Part shown: positions 44,564 to 56,700 of the stretch, piece by piece
Numbering within the stretch: position 1 is the first letter of the stretch
Layout of the letters: each line of letters begins with the position of its first letter
Source: Rodentolepis nana
Taxonomy: Eukaryota > Platyhelminthes > Cestoda > Cyclophyllidea > Hymenolepididae
Assembly: GCA_900617975.1 (NCBI GenBank)
Contig: UZAE01012082.1
Span: 1-64,000, forward strand
Direction: 5' to 3'
Length of the DNA stretch: 64,000 nucleotides
Notes under the pieces: model-generated
Database searches by the model: none
Seen by the model: only the letters and a program-made list of their open reading frames with translations
What the model was told of the DNA's origin: nothing
Position numbers and translations under genes: made by a program

Positions 44564-44901
44564 TTTCAACTATTTGAAATTTATTTCGCTAATCTCAGAC
44601 TAATTAGTCTGAATTTTATGCGCTGAAATAAATTATATATAATCGTATATATATACTATTAATTGAAGAATCGATTATCATTTTAGGGGCCTTTCGATTA
44701 TCAGTCCAAGAGATCACGCACATCTTAACTAGTTCAAAAGATTAGGGAATTCTGAAATAAGTGTAATAAATAGGACAATGATTTTAAATATTCGAAATTA
44801 ATATGATTTAATCTGATAGTTCCCTTATTCCCAATAGGTATTCTTAGTAAAATCAATTTAAACAAGCATATTTTCCAAAGTGAAAGAAGAGCAGTTAAAA
44901 G
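44564..44901. promoter_or_regulatory. Presumed 5' flank of cyclin-like gene 3
   Basis: This is an AT-rich stretch immediately upstream of the ATG, interrupted on the far side by an LTR relic at 44902. No core-promoter motif could be identified with confidence. Confidence 0.3.
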
Positions 44902-45215
44902 TGTAGAGGATTGCTACACTTATAAACCTCGACTTATACTCAGAAATCTCTATGGCAAATTCTCCTATATTTGGAAAGTCTCCCAGAAAAAGCTAAGGTA
45001 TCGCAAAGCCATAGAGGAAGCGGACTTCCCACACGGAGCATGTTTGTTTGGGATGTGTATGTGTGGCGCGGTGTGTGTATGGGGTGTGTTCACGTGTGGA
45101 AAAGTGGTGGGTTCGCTAAACCAAGCGAGGACTATTGACTATCGGTTGACTGCGTACTCTCGCATTCAGAACCTGACTTATTCCTTACGCGAAGTTTCAC
45201 GCTGCACCTTCAATC
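44902..45215 (-). mobile_element. Diverged LTR relic (LTR-C)
   Basis: The stretch begins tgtagaggattgctac and continues through tcagaaatctctatggcaaa and gctaaaccaagcgagg. It aligns with LTR-A (5331-5663) in the same orientation with many changes and a GT-rich insertion at about 45050-45100. Its right end is not preserved as CCCACA, so the boundary is approximate. Confidence 0.65.
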
Positions 45216-45517
45216 ACCTTTGTTCAAAGGTAGCAACGTTGTGTGCTCTACTAAAGCTAGAACAAGGTAATTGAATAAGGTGGAGCACAAATTCTAACAA
45301 GACTTTTCGCAGAATAATGGGCGAAATTAGATTATTTTGGCAGATAAAAAGCATACTACTATAAATGAGCATATATCGAAAATAAATTGAATGAGTTTAG
45401 TTGATTTAAAATAGTCAATTTGCTAGACTGACTATCAATAATGAGTAAGAATATGATGTGAAATTTAACAGTAAATTCTTTAAAATAACCGTACAATTAA
45501 AGCACTAATGACAGTCT

Positions 45518-45807
45518 TGTGGGACTCGCCATCGTTTAACGCGTGATCACATGTGCGTACAACCAATGGCCAATCAGAAGTCTTTGCTTGTTTAAGCGGA
45601 TCCCCACGTTGTTTATAACTAACCGTATGTAGCGTGTACACTTTTACCACAATATACTTCCTAAATAAGCGTGTTCCGTGCGATGCATCTGTTTCCTCTA
45701 TAGTTGGGCTGTAGCTTAGCCAGATTTGAGAGTCTAGCTAGATATAGGAGATTCTGCCACAGATTTCTGAGTCAGTCAAGGTTTTACTAGAGTAGCAATC
45801 CGCAACA
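45518..45807 (+). mobile_element. LTR copy (LTR-B), inverted relative to LTR-C
   Basis: The copy runs from TGTGGGACTCGCC to GCAATCCGCAACA and aligns with the reverse complement of LTR-A. No target-site duplication is seen (flanks GTCT and AATT). With LTR-C it forms an inverted pair about 300 bp apart, so 44902-45807 could also be read as one fold-back element whose outer ends share GGATTGCTAC. Confidence 0.7.
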
Positions 45808-47469
45808 AATTCGAGACCCTGACGTGATTAGAAACTACATAGTTATGAAATAAGGTAAAAAGTAATTTGAAATAGTTAGATAAAGTGAGTAAATTTACGT
45901 TTTTCAATCTAATGCATTTATTATGATCTGCTGCCGATTTACCTTCGTTATTTGTTTATATTAAGTTAGATCAAGACTGATTCCAAGTGTCTGGGTTAGT
46001 CTTACGGATTCGCATTCCATCCTATCTCAATGAACCCCGGCAGCAGGTATGAATAAAGTCATTTCTTAGAATTAGTCATGAATTGAAAATCAGCGAAGTA
46101 AACAGGAAAAACGAGTTATCTATCTTCAAAGATGGAGGGAGACAAAAATGGTGCTTGTTAATCATAAGTTGTAGAACAACTCTTGACAACAAATTGATAT
46201 CTAGCTTACAGATCGGGAGATGAACCATAAGAGATGGAAAAATTGTTTCAGTTGTAACGAATTAATGTTAGGTGTTAAAGAAAGAGAATAGTTGTATCGT
46301 TCAGTTACCCGGGTTTTGGACTTGGATCGATCATACCGCATTGCCAAATGTGCCAGCAAAGGTTTTTTCAAGTATAAGTAAGTGTATATGTATGGGTATA
46401 GTTTGTCATTAATTATTAAGCAGACTTCCCGTACAGATGTGTAGCCTCGTTCCCTTCTTACTTAATTCAGAAATACATGTTTCTCAATCTAGGCTAAAAT
46501 GCGAAATAATACGTGTTTGAACTTGGTTACCGCATGATACACATATACATTTTGCTTAACCAGCAACTTCCACTTTAAGTTTGTCCAATTTAATCCACTC
46601 CTACTAGGTTCTGTATTTTCTTGACCTATTTACTGAACTTTCCTTCTCCTTTCTTGAAATACCTTCGGAAATAAGGACTAAGTATGATGAGCTAATATTG
46701 GCTATTGACGTCATTTCTTTTACGGAAAACCCAATGAGCATGCAACTCTGATCAACAACTGTTCTGCCCACAAATATGGCTATTTGGTGATATAAGACTG
46801 GAACACACGACGAAGTGGCCTCATACGACTAAAGATGAAATACTTAACTCTAAAGCACTTCAATTACCTCATTAAGCGACTCTGTTAGCCTCAATTCACG
46901 CCTACTGGTATCGACATGACTTTACAACTTTTAACCATTTTGAAAGGGGCTTCTTCGAATGTAATCATTGTTGAATTGCATTTTGGTTAGAGCGTCCAAA
47001 CTTTTTAATGAAACGGCAAGAAAATAATGAAGAATGGACTATGTAAAACCCAAAATTGATTCTTGAAATCTTAAACGACCTTAATTTCACAAAAAAATGT
47101 CATTCGGGCATGTGTAAAGTAGGTAAATAAGTGGTATTTTTACTAAGTTGCTTAATAAAGATGTATAATTTTTTTTTGAAGTAATTTGTTGCAGATATTT
47201 CTCCGTTAAAAATCAAGTGATGCTAATGAGCAATCTTGTTTTATGCCAATCCTCCACAAACTAATTTAGCTGAATTGACTTTACACTAATTTTCCACATT
47301 TATCTACCAGTGTCCATGGTCGAAAATGATTGCCCTACTATTGTGTTGTTTTTTCAAAAAAATATTTTTGTCGAGTAATGGGGTATTCTGTTGCAACGTT
47401 TATTAATCATGCAGTGCATTGACAATACACTTTTGAATGGACATTTGATTTCAACGGCGTTCAACTTTA
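45808..47469. other. Intergenic DNA without recognisable gene
   Basis: The stretch is AT-rich with no open frame of interest on either strand. No RNA gene was seen. Confidence 0.5.
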
Positions 47470-47793
47470 TTTGTACCAAATGACAGGTGTTTTGATAGAA
47501 ATCATTAGTCCTTTAGTTGACTTCAGGCTTCATAGAGAGGAAGGAACATCAAAGGGAAAAAGTCGAAGGGGGGGGGGGGGAACAAAAGAGTATTTCAAAG
47601 ATGTAAAAGAGGCAGACAAAAAGGTAGAAAAATGGTGAGATGAGTACTGTGAAGGTTGTCGGATATGACATACAGTGGGGTCATGGTAGTTTAAAGTCAG
47701 AAGTCAACTGCCGGTTGATAGAATTTTTGCCGTATGAGTATACGTTGCCCAGGGTACACCAAGTGGAGGTAAGTCTATCGCACAGCCCACCTG
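47470..47793 (-). mobile_element. SINE copy S4
   Basis: This minus-orientation copy runs from the tail (tttatttgtaccaaatgaca) to the head (gaggtaagtctatcgcacag). It carries a run of 13 G at about 47568-47580 where other copies have a short purine stretch. Target-site duplication is not clear. Confidence 0.85.
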
Positions 47794-48748
47794 TCATAGA
47801 ATATGCTCATTGGGTTTTGTATTCTGCGGTATGCCTCCCTTATAGGAAACTGGGGTAGAGTTTAGTCATCAAACACTGATATAGGTCCACTGATCCTCTA
47901 CTGAATATTGGCGCATGATCTCATTTGATCCTTAGCACGAATTGCATCACAGCCACCCTCTATAGAATGTTCGAGCGCGAATGGGATTTCATCGTTTAAT
48001 TGTTTTAGGATCGTGCGCTCCACAATCCGGAGGCCTAATAATTTATGCCTATTTGTGCTCAAGGCAACTTAAGTTTGAGCACTTTAAAAAATTGCGTTTT
48101 ACTATATATGTACAATAAAAGCTCTTGCTTTGCTGCGACGAGAGACATTTTATATTTGCTGGCACTTTTATGTAATTTTTTGGTTTTCCACAGACTGCGT
48201 TACATTTGTCTAAACATGAATCCAATTTTAAACATTTAATAAGTTAGATGATGGTATTACTCTCAATTTAATTTTTGCCAAGCCANCTCAGCAGCATTGT
48301 ACCCACAACCCTCTTCGACTTTGGCTGCTTCCTAAGATAAAAGTTCACTGAATCCCAGGCGATTTGGAGAGGACTTTAAAGAACTTCCAGCATGTGGTAG
48401 ACGACTCAGGCGTTTTCACACCCATTCACATCGTATATTGATTCACAAGGGCGAATAAACCACAATCGAATATGTTTAAATCACCCAATAATGGCGCCTT
48501 TCCTTTTTCCATCTCCACTGTCTCCTTCTCACTCCCCCTCCCCCCTCCATTCCATTATACTAGTTCAGTGTGCATTTTTCCAAACCAACATTTAGTAACT
48601 GAATTAGTGGCTACTTCAGACCATTTTCACCGTATTTCTTGTTTCGTCAGTCGATAGTATTTAAGGTAAGTAAACAGCCATGGCACTTTCACTCAAAAGG
48701 GAATAAGGCGGCCTTTGCAGATAATTTAACTTGCAGCGGGTGATATTA
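47794..48748. other. Spacer between SINEs S4 and S5
   Basis: There is no gene. One ambiguous base lies at 48286. Short open frames (48045-48239, 48472-48657) have no domain. Confidence 0.5.
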
Positions 48749-49072
48749 TCTATTTATTTCAAATGGCAGGCGTTTTGATAGCTATTATTAGCCATTTAGC
48801 TGACTTCGTCCTACACAGAGGGGAAGAAGAACAAAGTGAGAAAAAGTGGAGAGAGGGAACAGAAGAGTGATTTACAGATGTAAAAGAGACAGACATACAC
48901 ATAGGTAGAGAAAATGGAAAGGTGAGTACTGTGGAGGTGGTTGGATGTGACACACATTGGGGCATGGTAGTTAGAAGTCAGAAATCAACTGTCGGTTAAA
49001 AGAGTACTTTTTCGTATGAGTATACGTTGCCCAGGGTGCACCACGTGGAGGTAAGTCTATCGAATACCCCTG
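48749..49072 (-). mobile_element. SINE copy S5
   Basis: This minus-orientation copy of standard length has the tail ctatttatttcaaatggcag on the left and the head gtggaggtaagtctatcgaa on the right. It keeps one copy of the gttgcccagggtgcaccacg unit. Confidence 0.88.
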
Positions 49073-49770
49073 GTGCCTCGACCCGGTAACAACTCCATGC
49101 GAACAGTTGGACCACACTTCGTGCTTAGTATCAATATTTGACCTAAACATAAGTTTTCAATAAGTACTCAAACAATAAAATCAAAGTGCTGGAATTCTTC
49201 CCAATAGTGCATAGTCGTTTTATTCATAACAGGATGACATAATGTTGGTCTAGCTTTAATATTGAAAAATTTAGACAGTCAAAGGGCTGTAAATATATCT
49301 CCAAAAGATTACCACTTTTATTTGCAATGAATTCATATTTTTCATTTACATTTTTCTCATAATATCTCACGTTTGTATCAATAATAGTTGTGATTACACA
49401 GACCCTAAGAGTAAATAGGAAATTGAGAACTTTTACAATTCTACTGCTTGGATAGTGAATGCGATAAATGCTTGACTGCCTGCTTACCCGTCAATAGTAG
49501 TTATAGGTTCACTATTAATGACCTTGCATAGTCAGATGTGCGAGTATAGATTCTATAAACAAGTCAAGGGGATTTTTTTTCTCACTTTCAGTCTACCCTA
49601 AGTAGACAATTAGGTGTCTTAGGGCTCTTTGCTAATCAATCTAACACACATTTTGGTAGTATGTGTTTAACGGCTTATTAATACTAACTTTCTACTTACC
49701 AGTAGAACACGCTAATTTTAAATCGTATTAAATTTAGCTTAAAGGCTAAAATTCAGTTTGAGCAAATATT

Positions 49771-50032
49771 TATTTATACTAAATGGCAGGCTTTATAATA
49801 GTTATCATTAGCCCTTCAGTTGAATTCTGTCTTCATAGAGGAGAGGAGCATCAAAGTCGCATAAAAGGGGACATAAAAGGTAAGGTGATTACTGTGGAAG
49901 TGATCGAATATGACATACATCCGGGTCATGGTAGTTTGAAGTCAGGATTCAACTGCCGGTTTGTAGACTTTTTGCCGCATGAGTATACGTTTCCCAAAAT
50001 GTACCACGTTGAGGTAAGTATGTCGCATACCC
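49771..50032 (-). mobile_element. SINE copy S6
   Basis: This is a minus-orientation, internally shortened copy. The 17-bp target-site duplication, 16 of 17 identical (CAGTTT[G/C]AGCAAATATT), lies at 49754-49770 and 50033-50049. The head unit is diverged (gtttcccaaaatgtaccacg), so it may be an older insertion. Confidence 0.9.
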
Positions 50033-50158
50033 CAGTTTCAGCAAATATTATAGAAATTAAACCATTACAAATAACATATATGTGTAATAATACATATATT
50101 TATATATATTATTGAAATGAAATGAAATAATATATTTTCGTTCACCACAGTGAGTCTT

Positions 50159-52889
50159 TCACTGATTTGGTTGAGTAAGATTAAAACTAATGTCGTCGTA
50201 AGTTAATACACTAAGTATGGGATCTGATGTTATAAAATTCTGGTATTTGTTAAAGGCACACTGTCAAATGTTAGTAAATAAAAAGAACAATGATTATCAT
50301 TTAGCATTTTTATCTGATGATTTAAAAACCTTTCACTTACCGAGAACGGCGAATATAAGTGTTGAAGTACATCATGGCGGTTCATACATATGAATATAGT
50401 TCTAAGTGCAAAATCGGCATAATCGTAAACCTTTTTAAGAAAGGCTTTTGATTGGTTATTTTTAGTCGCTTTAGCCAATCTCTCTGGCCAGACTTCCATG
50501 AAATGATGTTCGCAAACGAATAAATCTTCATCACAATTGCACTTTTTTTTCAGTATATAACGAATTAAGTTTAGAATAGTTGCAGTCTTAGTACAGGGCA
50601 TTACTTGAGAGAATTTCGCATAAATCAGCGATACTTCATGTATAAACTTAAATGATTTTCTAATCTAATAGAGTAAAAGACATGAAATGCTAATTATTTA
50701 TTTACCCAATCTTTTAAATCATATTCGAATTCAATTAAAAATGGTTCGTAAAGTTCATAGTAATCCATCACGGTTGGACATCTGCATAGGTATCGACACG
50801 ATTTCGTTTTCATTTCATCAACATAGTTAATTACCTATAGTATTAATACTCTATTATGTAATAAAATATTACTTGATTTATGGTATAAAATGATCCAATT
50901 TCAGGAAACATGCGATAAATTTCCTCCAGATTTGTATTATCTCTGATGTGGTGGGCCAGAATCAAGCATGCGAACGCTATCATTTCATAATCTGATGGTA
51001 CTATTACATTTACAAACAGATACGCGTCTAACAGATCAACGGCTGCATAAAAAGCAATATCTGACCAGCGCAGTAGCCTTTGCATCTTAAATTATAGAAT
51101 AAATATAATAAAAAAATGAGATTACTTTATGTAGCTCTTAAAAAATACAAACGTACCTTTGAAATCCATTCTACGACATGTGCACGACGATAATGAGATA
51201 CTCCACTTCTGAGCCAAAACTCCGAACAGTAAGCAGAACTTCGGATTTCATCCATACATATCATTAATTTTTGTTTCTAAAATTTTTTCCCACATTATAA
51301 TTTTATCTCCCGAAGTTACGTTTTGTATTTCTTCTAATCTTTCTTCGACAATCGCATTTTGCTCTGCTAGATCTTCAATTTCAAATTCCATACAATTTTC
51401 ATCCTGAGCATCTGCTACATCTGTTGACCAGACATTATATGCTGTAGTGACTTGTTCACGCCTCTCAGCCTCTCCCATTGCCATCGCTTCATCGACATCA
51501 GTTTTATGAAAAGCTTCCGAATGAAGAACACCGTCTAAATGGAATTCAGAATTTCGATAAAAAATTATTTTTCTCATCATTATTTCATACAGCTCATTAT
51601 GGCAAGGTGTGATCAGTTCTACGTAGACTAATTGGTTACTAATAGCTTAATCACTTGGCTAGAAGTAACTGGTGCTTAGTTGGAGCTGTGATTAAGGGGT
51701 TCGTAAACAAAGTCGGATCTTGTTTCACACATTGCCAGCAGATTGGCCAACCGGACTCCCTCAGTTGGTTTATTAAATGATCTCTAGTGAACCTCAGTAA
51801 TACCACTTCTAGCATAATTTAGCACTATAAAAAGCTCTCGTGACGTAGGATGAGGAAGTGCAAGTGAAACATCAATTTAAACCCTAAACTAACCTATGCG
51901 TACTATAAAGGATGGAGTTTTAGGCAATAATTGAAATTATTTAACAAAAAATATATTGATTTTCCTTGGTTTATATTAGCCCCTTTTTGTCATCGTTTTT
52001 CATACTAAGTAAGCCCAATTTTTGCAATGTTATGTAAAAGTTTTAGGCTGCCCTTTTTGAATAATTTAAGAGAAAAATCATGAATTTTAATTAGTAAATA
52101 AGTAATGATAATATTAAATATTAAATAAGCCAAAGGAGATGACATATTTCATACTCTTTTTATGCTGAGGGATTGAATTCCATTTTCGAGATATCGTTTG
52201 GAAGGTAAATTCAAGGGGCAACGGTGTTCCATAGCCTGGTTCATTTTCACATTTAACATCAATCAATGAATACACAGGGCTATAATCTTTGGCATCTTTA
52301 ATAAATTGACACAAGTTAAGGTGATATATAAAAATCCGCGGGCATTTAACAAAATTACTAAAAACCTTCGTCTTTCAGGTCGTCCGCTAAAATAAATTTA
52401 AATTATAAGTTGCCTATTTAAAATGGATTTAAATCGACCAACCAGATGAAATTTACCTGCGAACTCTGCAAACGTTTGAAGAATAACAGGCTCTTCTTCT
52501 GGTATATCTTCTAGTTCATCAACTTCTATTTGTGTTAAATCTTCGATTCCCGCATAAAGTTCTCCTACAGAAATTAAAAATATGACCCTTTTATAAAAGC
52601 CTTTGAAACTTGGATTCTGTAACTCAAAGTAGTAATGAATAATAAACAAAATTATTACTTAAATTAAAACGAGGTGCGTTACAATTATTTTTTAGAGCCA
52701 AACGAGCTAGACCAAAAGAAATAATGAAAATTTAGAGTTGTCGGACTACTCTAAGAGGTAATTAAATCAAATAATTTTACCGTTTAGTCCGTTTTCGGCT
52801 GTTGAAATGTTCTTCGTGTTCTGATTTCTTCTAAAATAGTTCTTATTCAAATTCCATTCTTACGAATTTCTCTGAACTGTTCTATTCAT
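50159..52889 (-). CDS. Cyclin-like gene 4 (complete model, eleven exons)
   Basis: Exons (minus) are 52889-52864 (ATG, MNRTVQRN), 52830-52781 (50), 52564-52457 (108), 52386-52366 (21), 52295-52155 (141), 51534-51320 (215), 51276-51157 (120), 51085-50873 (213), 50834-50706 (129), 50664-50341 (324) and 50260-50159 (102 with TGA). The frame closes exactly, giving 482 aa. The 108-, 21- and 141-nt exons are phase-1 symmetric and mostly acidic (VDELEDIPEEEP), so each could be skipped without frameshift. The cyclin core is highly eroded: YRRAHVVEWISK at the box start, then AVDLLDAYLFVNVIVPSDY, IAFACLILAHHI, and in the second box TATILNLIRYILKKKCNCDE and FMEVWPERLAKAT. Introns of 33, 38 and 43 nt occur. 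It is closest to gene 5, and its exon lengths match gene 1. Function is unknown. Confidence 0.78.
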
Positions 52890-53330
52890 TCTGACAAAGT
52901 ACTTACTTTTAAAGTAGACTTATATACGCATTAATAATTTAATATGCTGACGAAAATAACGTAATAAATTAATCGATATCCCAAAATCATTGTAAATTGA
53001 TGTAATTAATTACGTCAGAGCTCCATTTTATTCTGATGGCGTTGTTGTTCTGAAAAAGAATAGTTTATATTTTATCTTCTTACCACAATTTGTAAACTCG
53101 CCATGAAATATGTCGTCTAAAATATGGAAAAAATCTCCAGTACCAATTTTAAACCAGCTGATAGCAAAACCCTGCATTGCTCTATAGGAAAAGTAATTTA
53201 TAATACTTGGTCCAAATTAGAGGATACTAATGGGGCTTATGAAGAATATGTCTATTTTTACAAACTGAAGAAGTGGAAATAACATGACCTCCAAATAGGA
53301 CTTTATAACTCCCATTATATTCGTGTAATT

Positions 53331-53641
53331 GGGGTGTGCGATAGACTTACCTCCATGTGGTGCACCCTAGGCAAAATAGTCTATTAACCGGCAGTTGACT
53401 TCTGACTTCAAACCACCATGGCCCGACTGCTTGTCATATTCGACCCCTTCCACAGTACTCATCTTACCTTTTCCACTACCTTTGTGTCTGTCTGCCTCTT
53501 TGACATCTGTGAATCGCACTTCTGTTCTCCACCTCTCGACTTTCTTCTACTTTGATGAACCTTCCCTCTGTGAAGCCCGAAGTCAACCAAATGGCTGATG
53601 ATAGCTATCAAAACGCCTCCCATTTGAAATAAATAAATAAA
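53331..53641 (+). mobile_element. SINE copy S7
   Basis: The copy has the head ggggtgtgcgatagacttac and the tail tggctgatgatagctatcaa ... ctcccatttgaaataaataa. A 13-bp target-site duplication, 11 of 13 identical (TATTCGTGTAATT and TACTCGTATAATT), lies at 53318-53330 and 53642-53654. It lies between cyclin-like genes 4 and 5. Confidence 0.9.
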
Positions 53642-53765
53642 TACTCGTATAATTTCAAGGCTACTCCAAGATTGGTTGAAATCAAATTTAATCACTTGAA
53701 TACTTCAAATAGTAAAAGAGTTTTTGTTTGCTATTTTGTTATTATTGTAACAAAAGCAATTTAAC

Positions 53766-56700
53766 TTATTGATCAAAAATAATGTTGAAATAAATTCCTT
53801 CACCGAAGCCATAATCTTCCTCAGATGGGTTTAGTAATTTAGGATCGGTTGCCACAGAATTTCTGTATTTAGAAAACGCAATCTGAAAGAGTAGGAATGT
53901 TTTCAAATTAGACACTCGTTAATTCGCTCATTGCACACTCAACGTAAGAGTTATCTTACTTCGCCGCTACAATGTTCGTCGTCATTAAAAATATGCATTC
54001 CTCTACTTGACCCGAAAAGCAGATTAGCGTAGTTCATAGCCCCATGAAGGAAGTAGCCGGTCTGCCTACATCCGGTCAACCTGGCCAAATTTGACGGCCA
54101 CACTTCCATAAATCGATGTCTACAATTGTTATCCGGAGCATCGCAGTCACAATACTTCCTGAGGATATACCGAATAAGGAAAAGAATAAGTGCGGCCTTC
54201 GAGTTTGCTGTTACTCTGCCTAATGGCACCCATGTCAGCGACAATTCGTATATATACTGAAAAGCTGTCTTAATCTAGAGAAATTAGACATTTATTTATG
54301 TGAAAAGCCCAAGCATACCCACTGTTTCATTTCATCATTAAACTCGACTAAGGCTGACTCATAGAGATTGTAGTAGTCCAGTGCAATTGGGCTTCTGCAA
54401 ACATAGCGGCAAGATCTTGTCTTCATGTCATTCACATAATTTCGAACCTAAATCAGAAAATTCCTACATGCTGGGGTTTTACAATTAACTTCAATGGCGT
54501 ATTATTTAACATGCTTGTCTGTAGAGACAGTAATACGCGTGGGACGCCTACCAAGTGAACTAATGGTTAAGAGGAGCAATGTTGGAAATAGAGGGCGTAT
54601 CTTTATTTCTTTCAAGTAAGTAATCTACTAGAGAATCTTTCCCATAAGTTACCAGGTATGGAGCTCGCTAACTATTGACAAGTTTTAATTCACACGGCTG
54701 ACGCTACGATTTTGATAAATTTATGTAATGACTTGCTTGATTAATAGTATAAAAGCCTCCGATTTCAGGAATTATAGCATAAAAGTCTTCTGGATCACCA
54801 TCTATTCTTATTTCATAGGCGAGGATGAAGCTAGCCATCGCCACGGTTGCATAGTCCATTGGTACAATCATGTTCAACATTAGATACGAGTCCAATAGAT
54901 CAACGGCTTTATGTAAAATTTCATCTTGGAGGTTATTAATCATTTGGAGCTTAAAATTTAAAGGCAAAATATGAAAAATAGATCAATCGGTAATGCCGAA
55001 CAGCTAAAAGAGACATAGTTCAGCTACACTAGTAAGCCATTGGATTGCTAGATATCGCTGATATCCAGAAATACCACTGAGTTCAAGGTAGTCTCGTCGG
55101 TATTGTGATGTTCGAATATCATCTAGTATCCTCATTACGGCCATTTCCTGAAATGACTTAATTGTAAATGGAAATTTAACTCATACGCTGTCCGACTCAG
55201 ATAAGGCTACTTGTCGTTGACTTTCTGGCACTACTCTGAATCTGGCAAGCATTCCATCATCTCCCTGAGTGTCTAGTACAAAAGAATCTTCGTCTACGTC
55301 TGTATTTTTCTTTCGACCGTTTCGACGGTAGAGATCTAAACAAAATATACACAATCTGGATTTAAAAATAGACCTAATTAAAAGAAAAAAATATCTTAAA
55401 ATCATCTAATTCAATACTTAAACACAGTTTCGTATATCTTTACTCACAATTTCATCTAAATCCTGTCACTGGAAGTATTTTTTAACCAAGCCAAGTTGTG
55501 CACAGAGATATATTGGCTCAAAACAATTGACCTCCTTAGGAATTATAACCCCAGTTACCGAAGCACTTGACCAAAAATTAGTTTGGTTTGTTTAATAAGA
55601 AATCGAAAAACAAGAAAGCACCATCTGCCAATAAGAGCATCGTTAACACATGAGTCAAAATATGCGAACTATGATCATAGTTGAACTTAAAACCGGAGAC
55701 TGCAGATCCACTTAGGAGCTTCATTACACTTGTTCAAAATGAGTGCAATCTCTTCATGGGAAAATCTTGTTGGCATTCATCTCAAAGTTACGTTTTCTTC
55801 CACTGAAGAAGTGAACGCAAACATTTCATTTTCGTGAATTTAACATTCGCTTAGGCCACCTGTTCCTTAGCAAAATCGTACTGCAAAGAAGGCCCTAGTT
55901 TGGAAGGCGCCAAAATGATCTGAAGTCAACCAACAAGTCTACAATATTTTCTTTCTCGCTTCAAACTTCGCCACCATAGAAATAAAGAGAACAATGTTGG
56001 CTACGAGACTGGTAATCCCCAGTTTGTGAGCCATTACCTTAGCATGGCTAAAAGACCCGAATGCAACATAACGTGAAACATCGGTAAAAAGCTTAGTAGT
56101 TGTGAAATGAATCCTAATGTTAATACTCTAAAATTGGGGGTGTGCGATGGTCTTACCTCTATGTGGTGCAACCTGGGCAACGTATACTCATACGGCAAAA
56201 AATTCTATCAACCGGGATTTGATTTCTCACTTTAAACTACCATGACCCCACTGTATGTCACATTCGACCCCTTCCACAATACTAACCTTACCCTTTCTCT
56301 ATCTTTGTGTCTGTCTGCCTCTTCTACATCTGTGAATCACTCTTCTGTTCCCTCTCCATCCTCCCCTCCCGACTTTTTTCACCTTGATGTTCTCTCCCCT
56401 CTGTGAAACCTGAAGTCAACTAAAGGGCTAATGATAACTATCTAAACGCCTGCCATTTGTTATAATAATAAAAATGATTAAACGTTATAAATAAATACTC
56501 TAAAATGTTATCTTCTCTTCTCCACATAGTCTCCGCCGAAATGCCTAATTAAATATTTATGCTGTAAAATTAGATGTAAAGCAAAATTTGCAAATAGATT
56601 GGCAACTTAAATTGGTTTGTTTTTTTGGCATATGCACCTAAAGATATCTTTCGTCCTCTCTTGCATTTGTTAACTTATAGCAATTATAAGAACTTGGAAA

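Noticed and set aside
52155..52564. Treating the open frames at 52114-52314 and 52398-52649 as separate genes.
   Set aside because: Their phases and splice sites join them as symmetric exons of cyclin-like gene 4.
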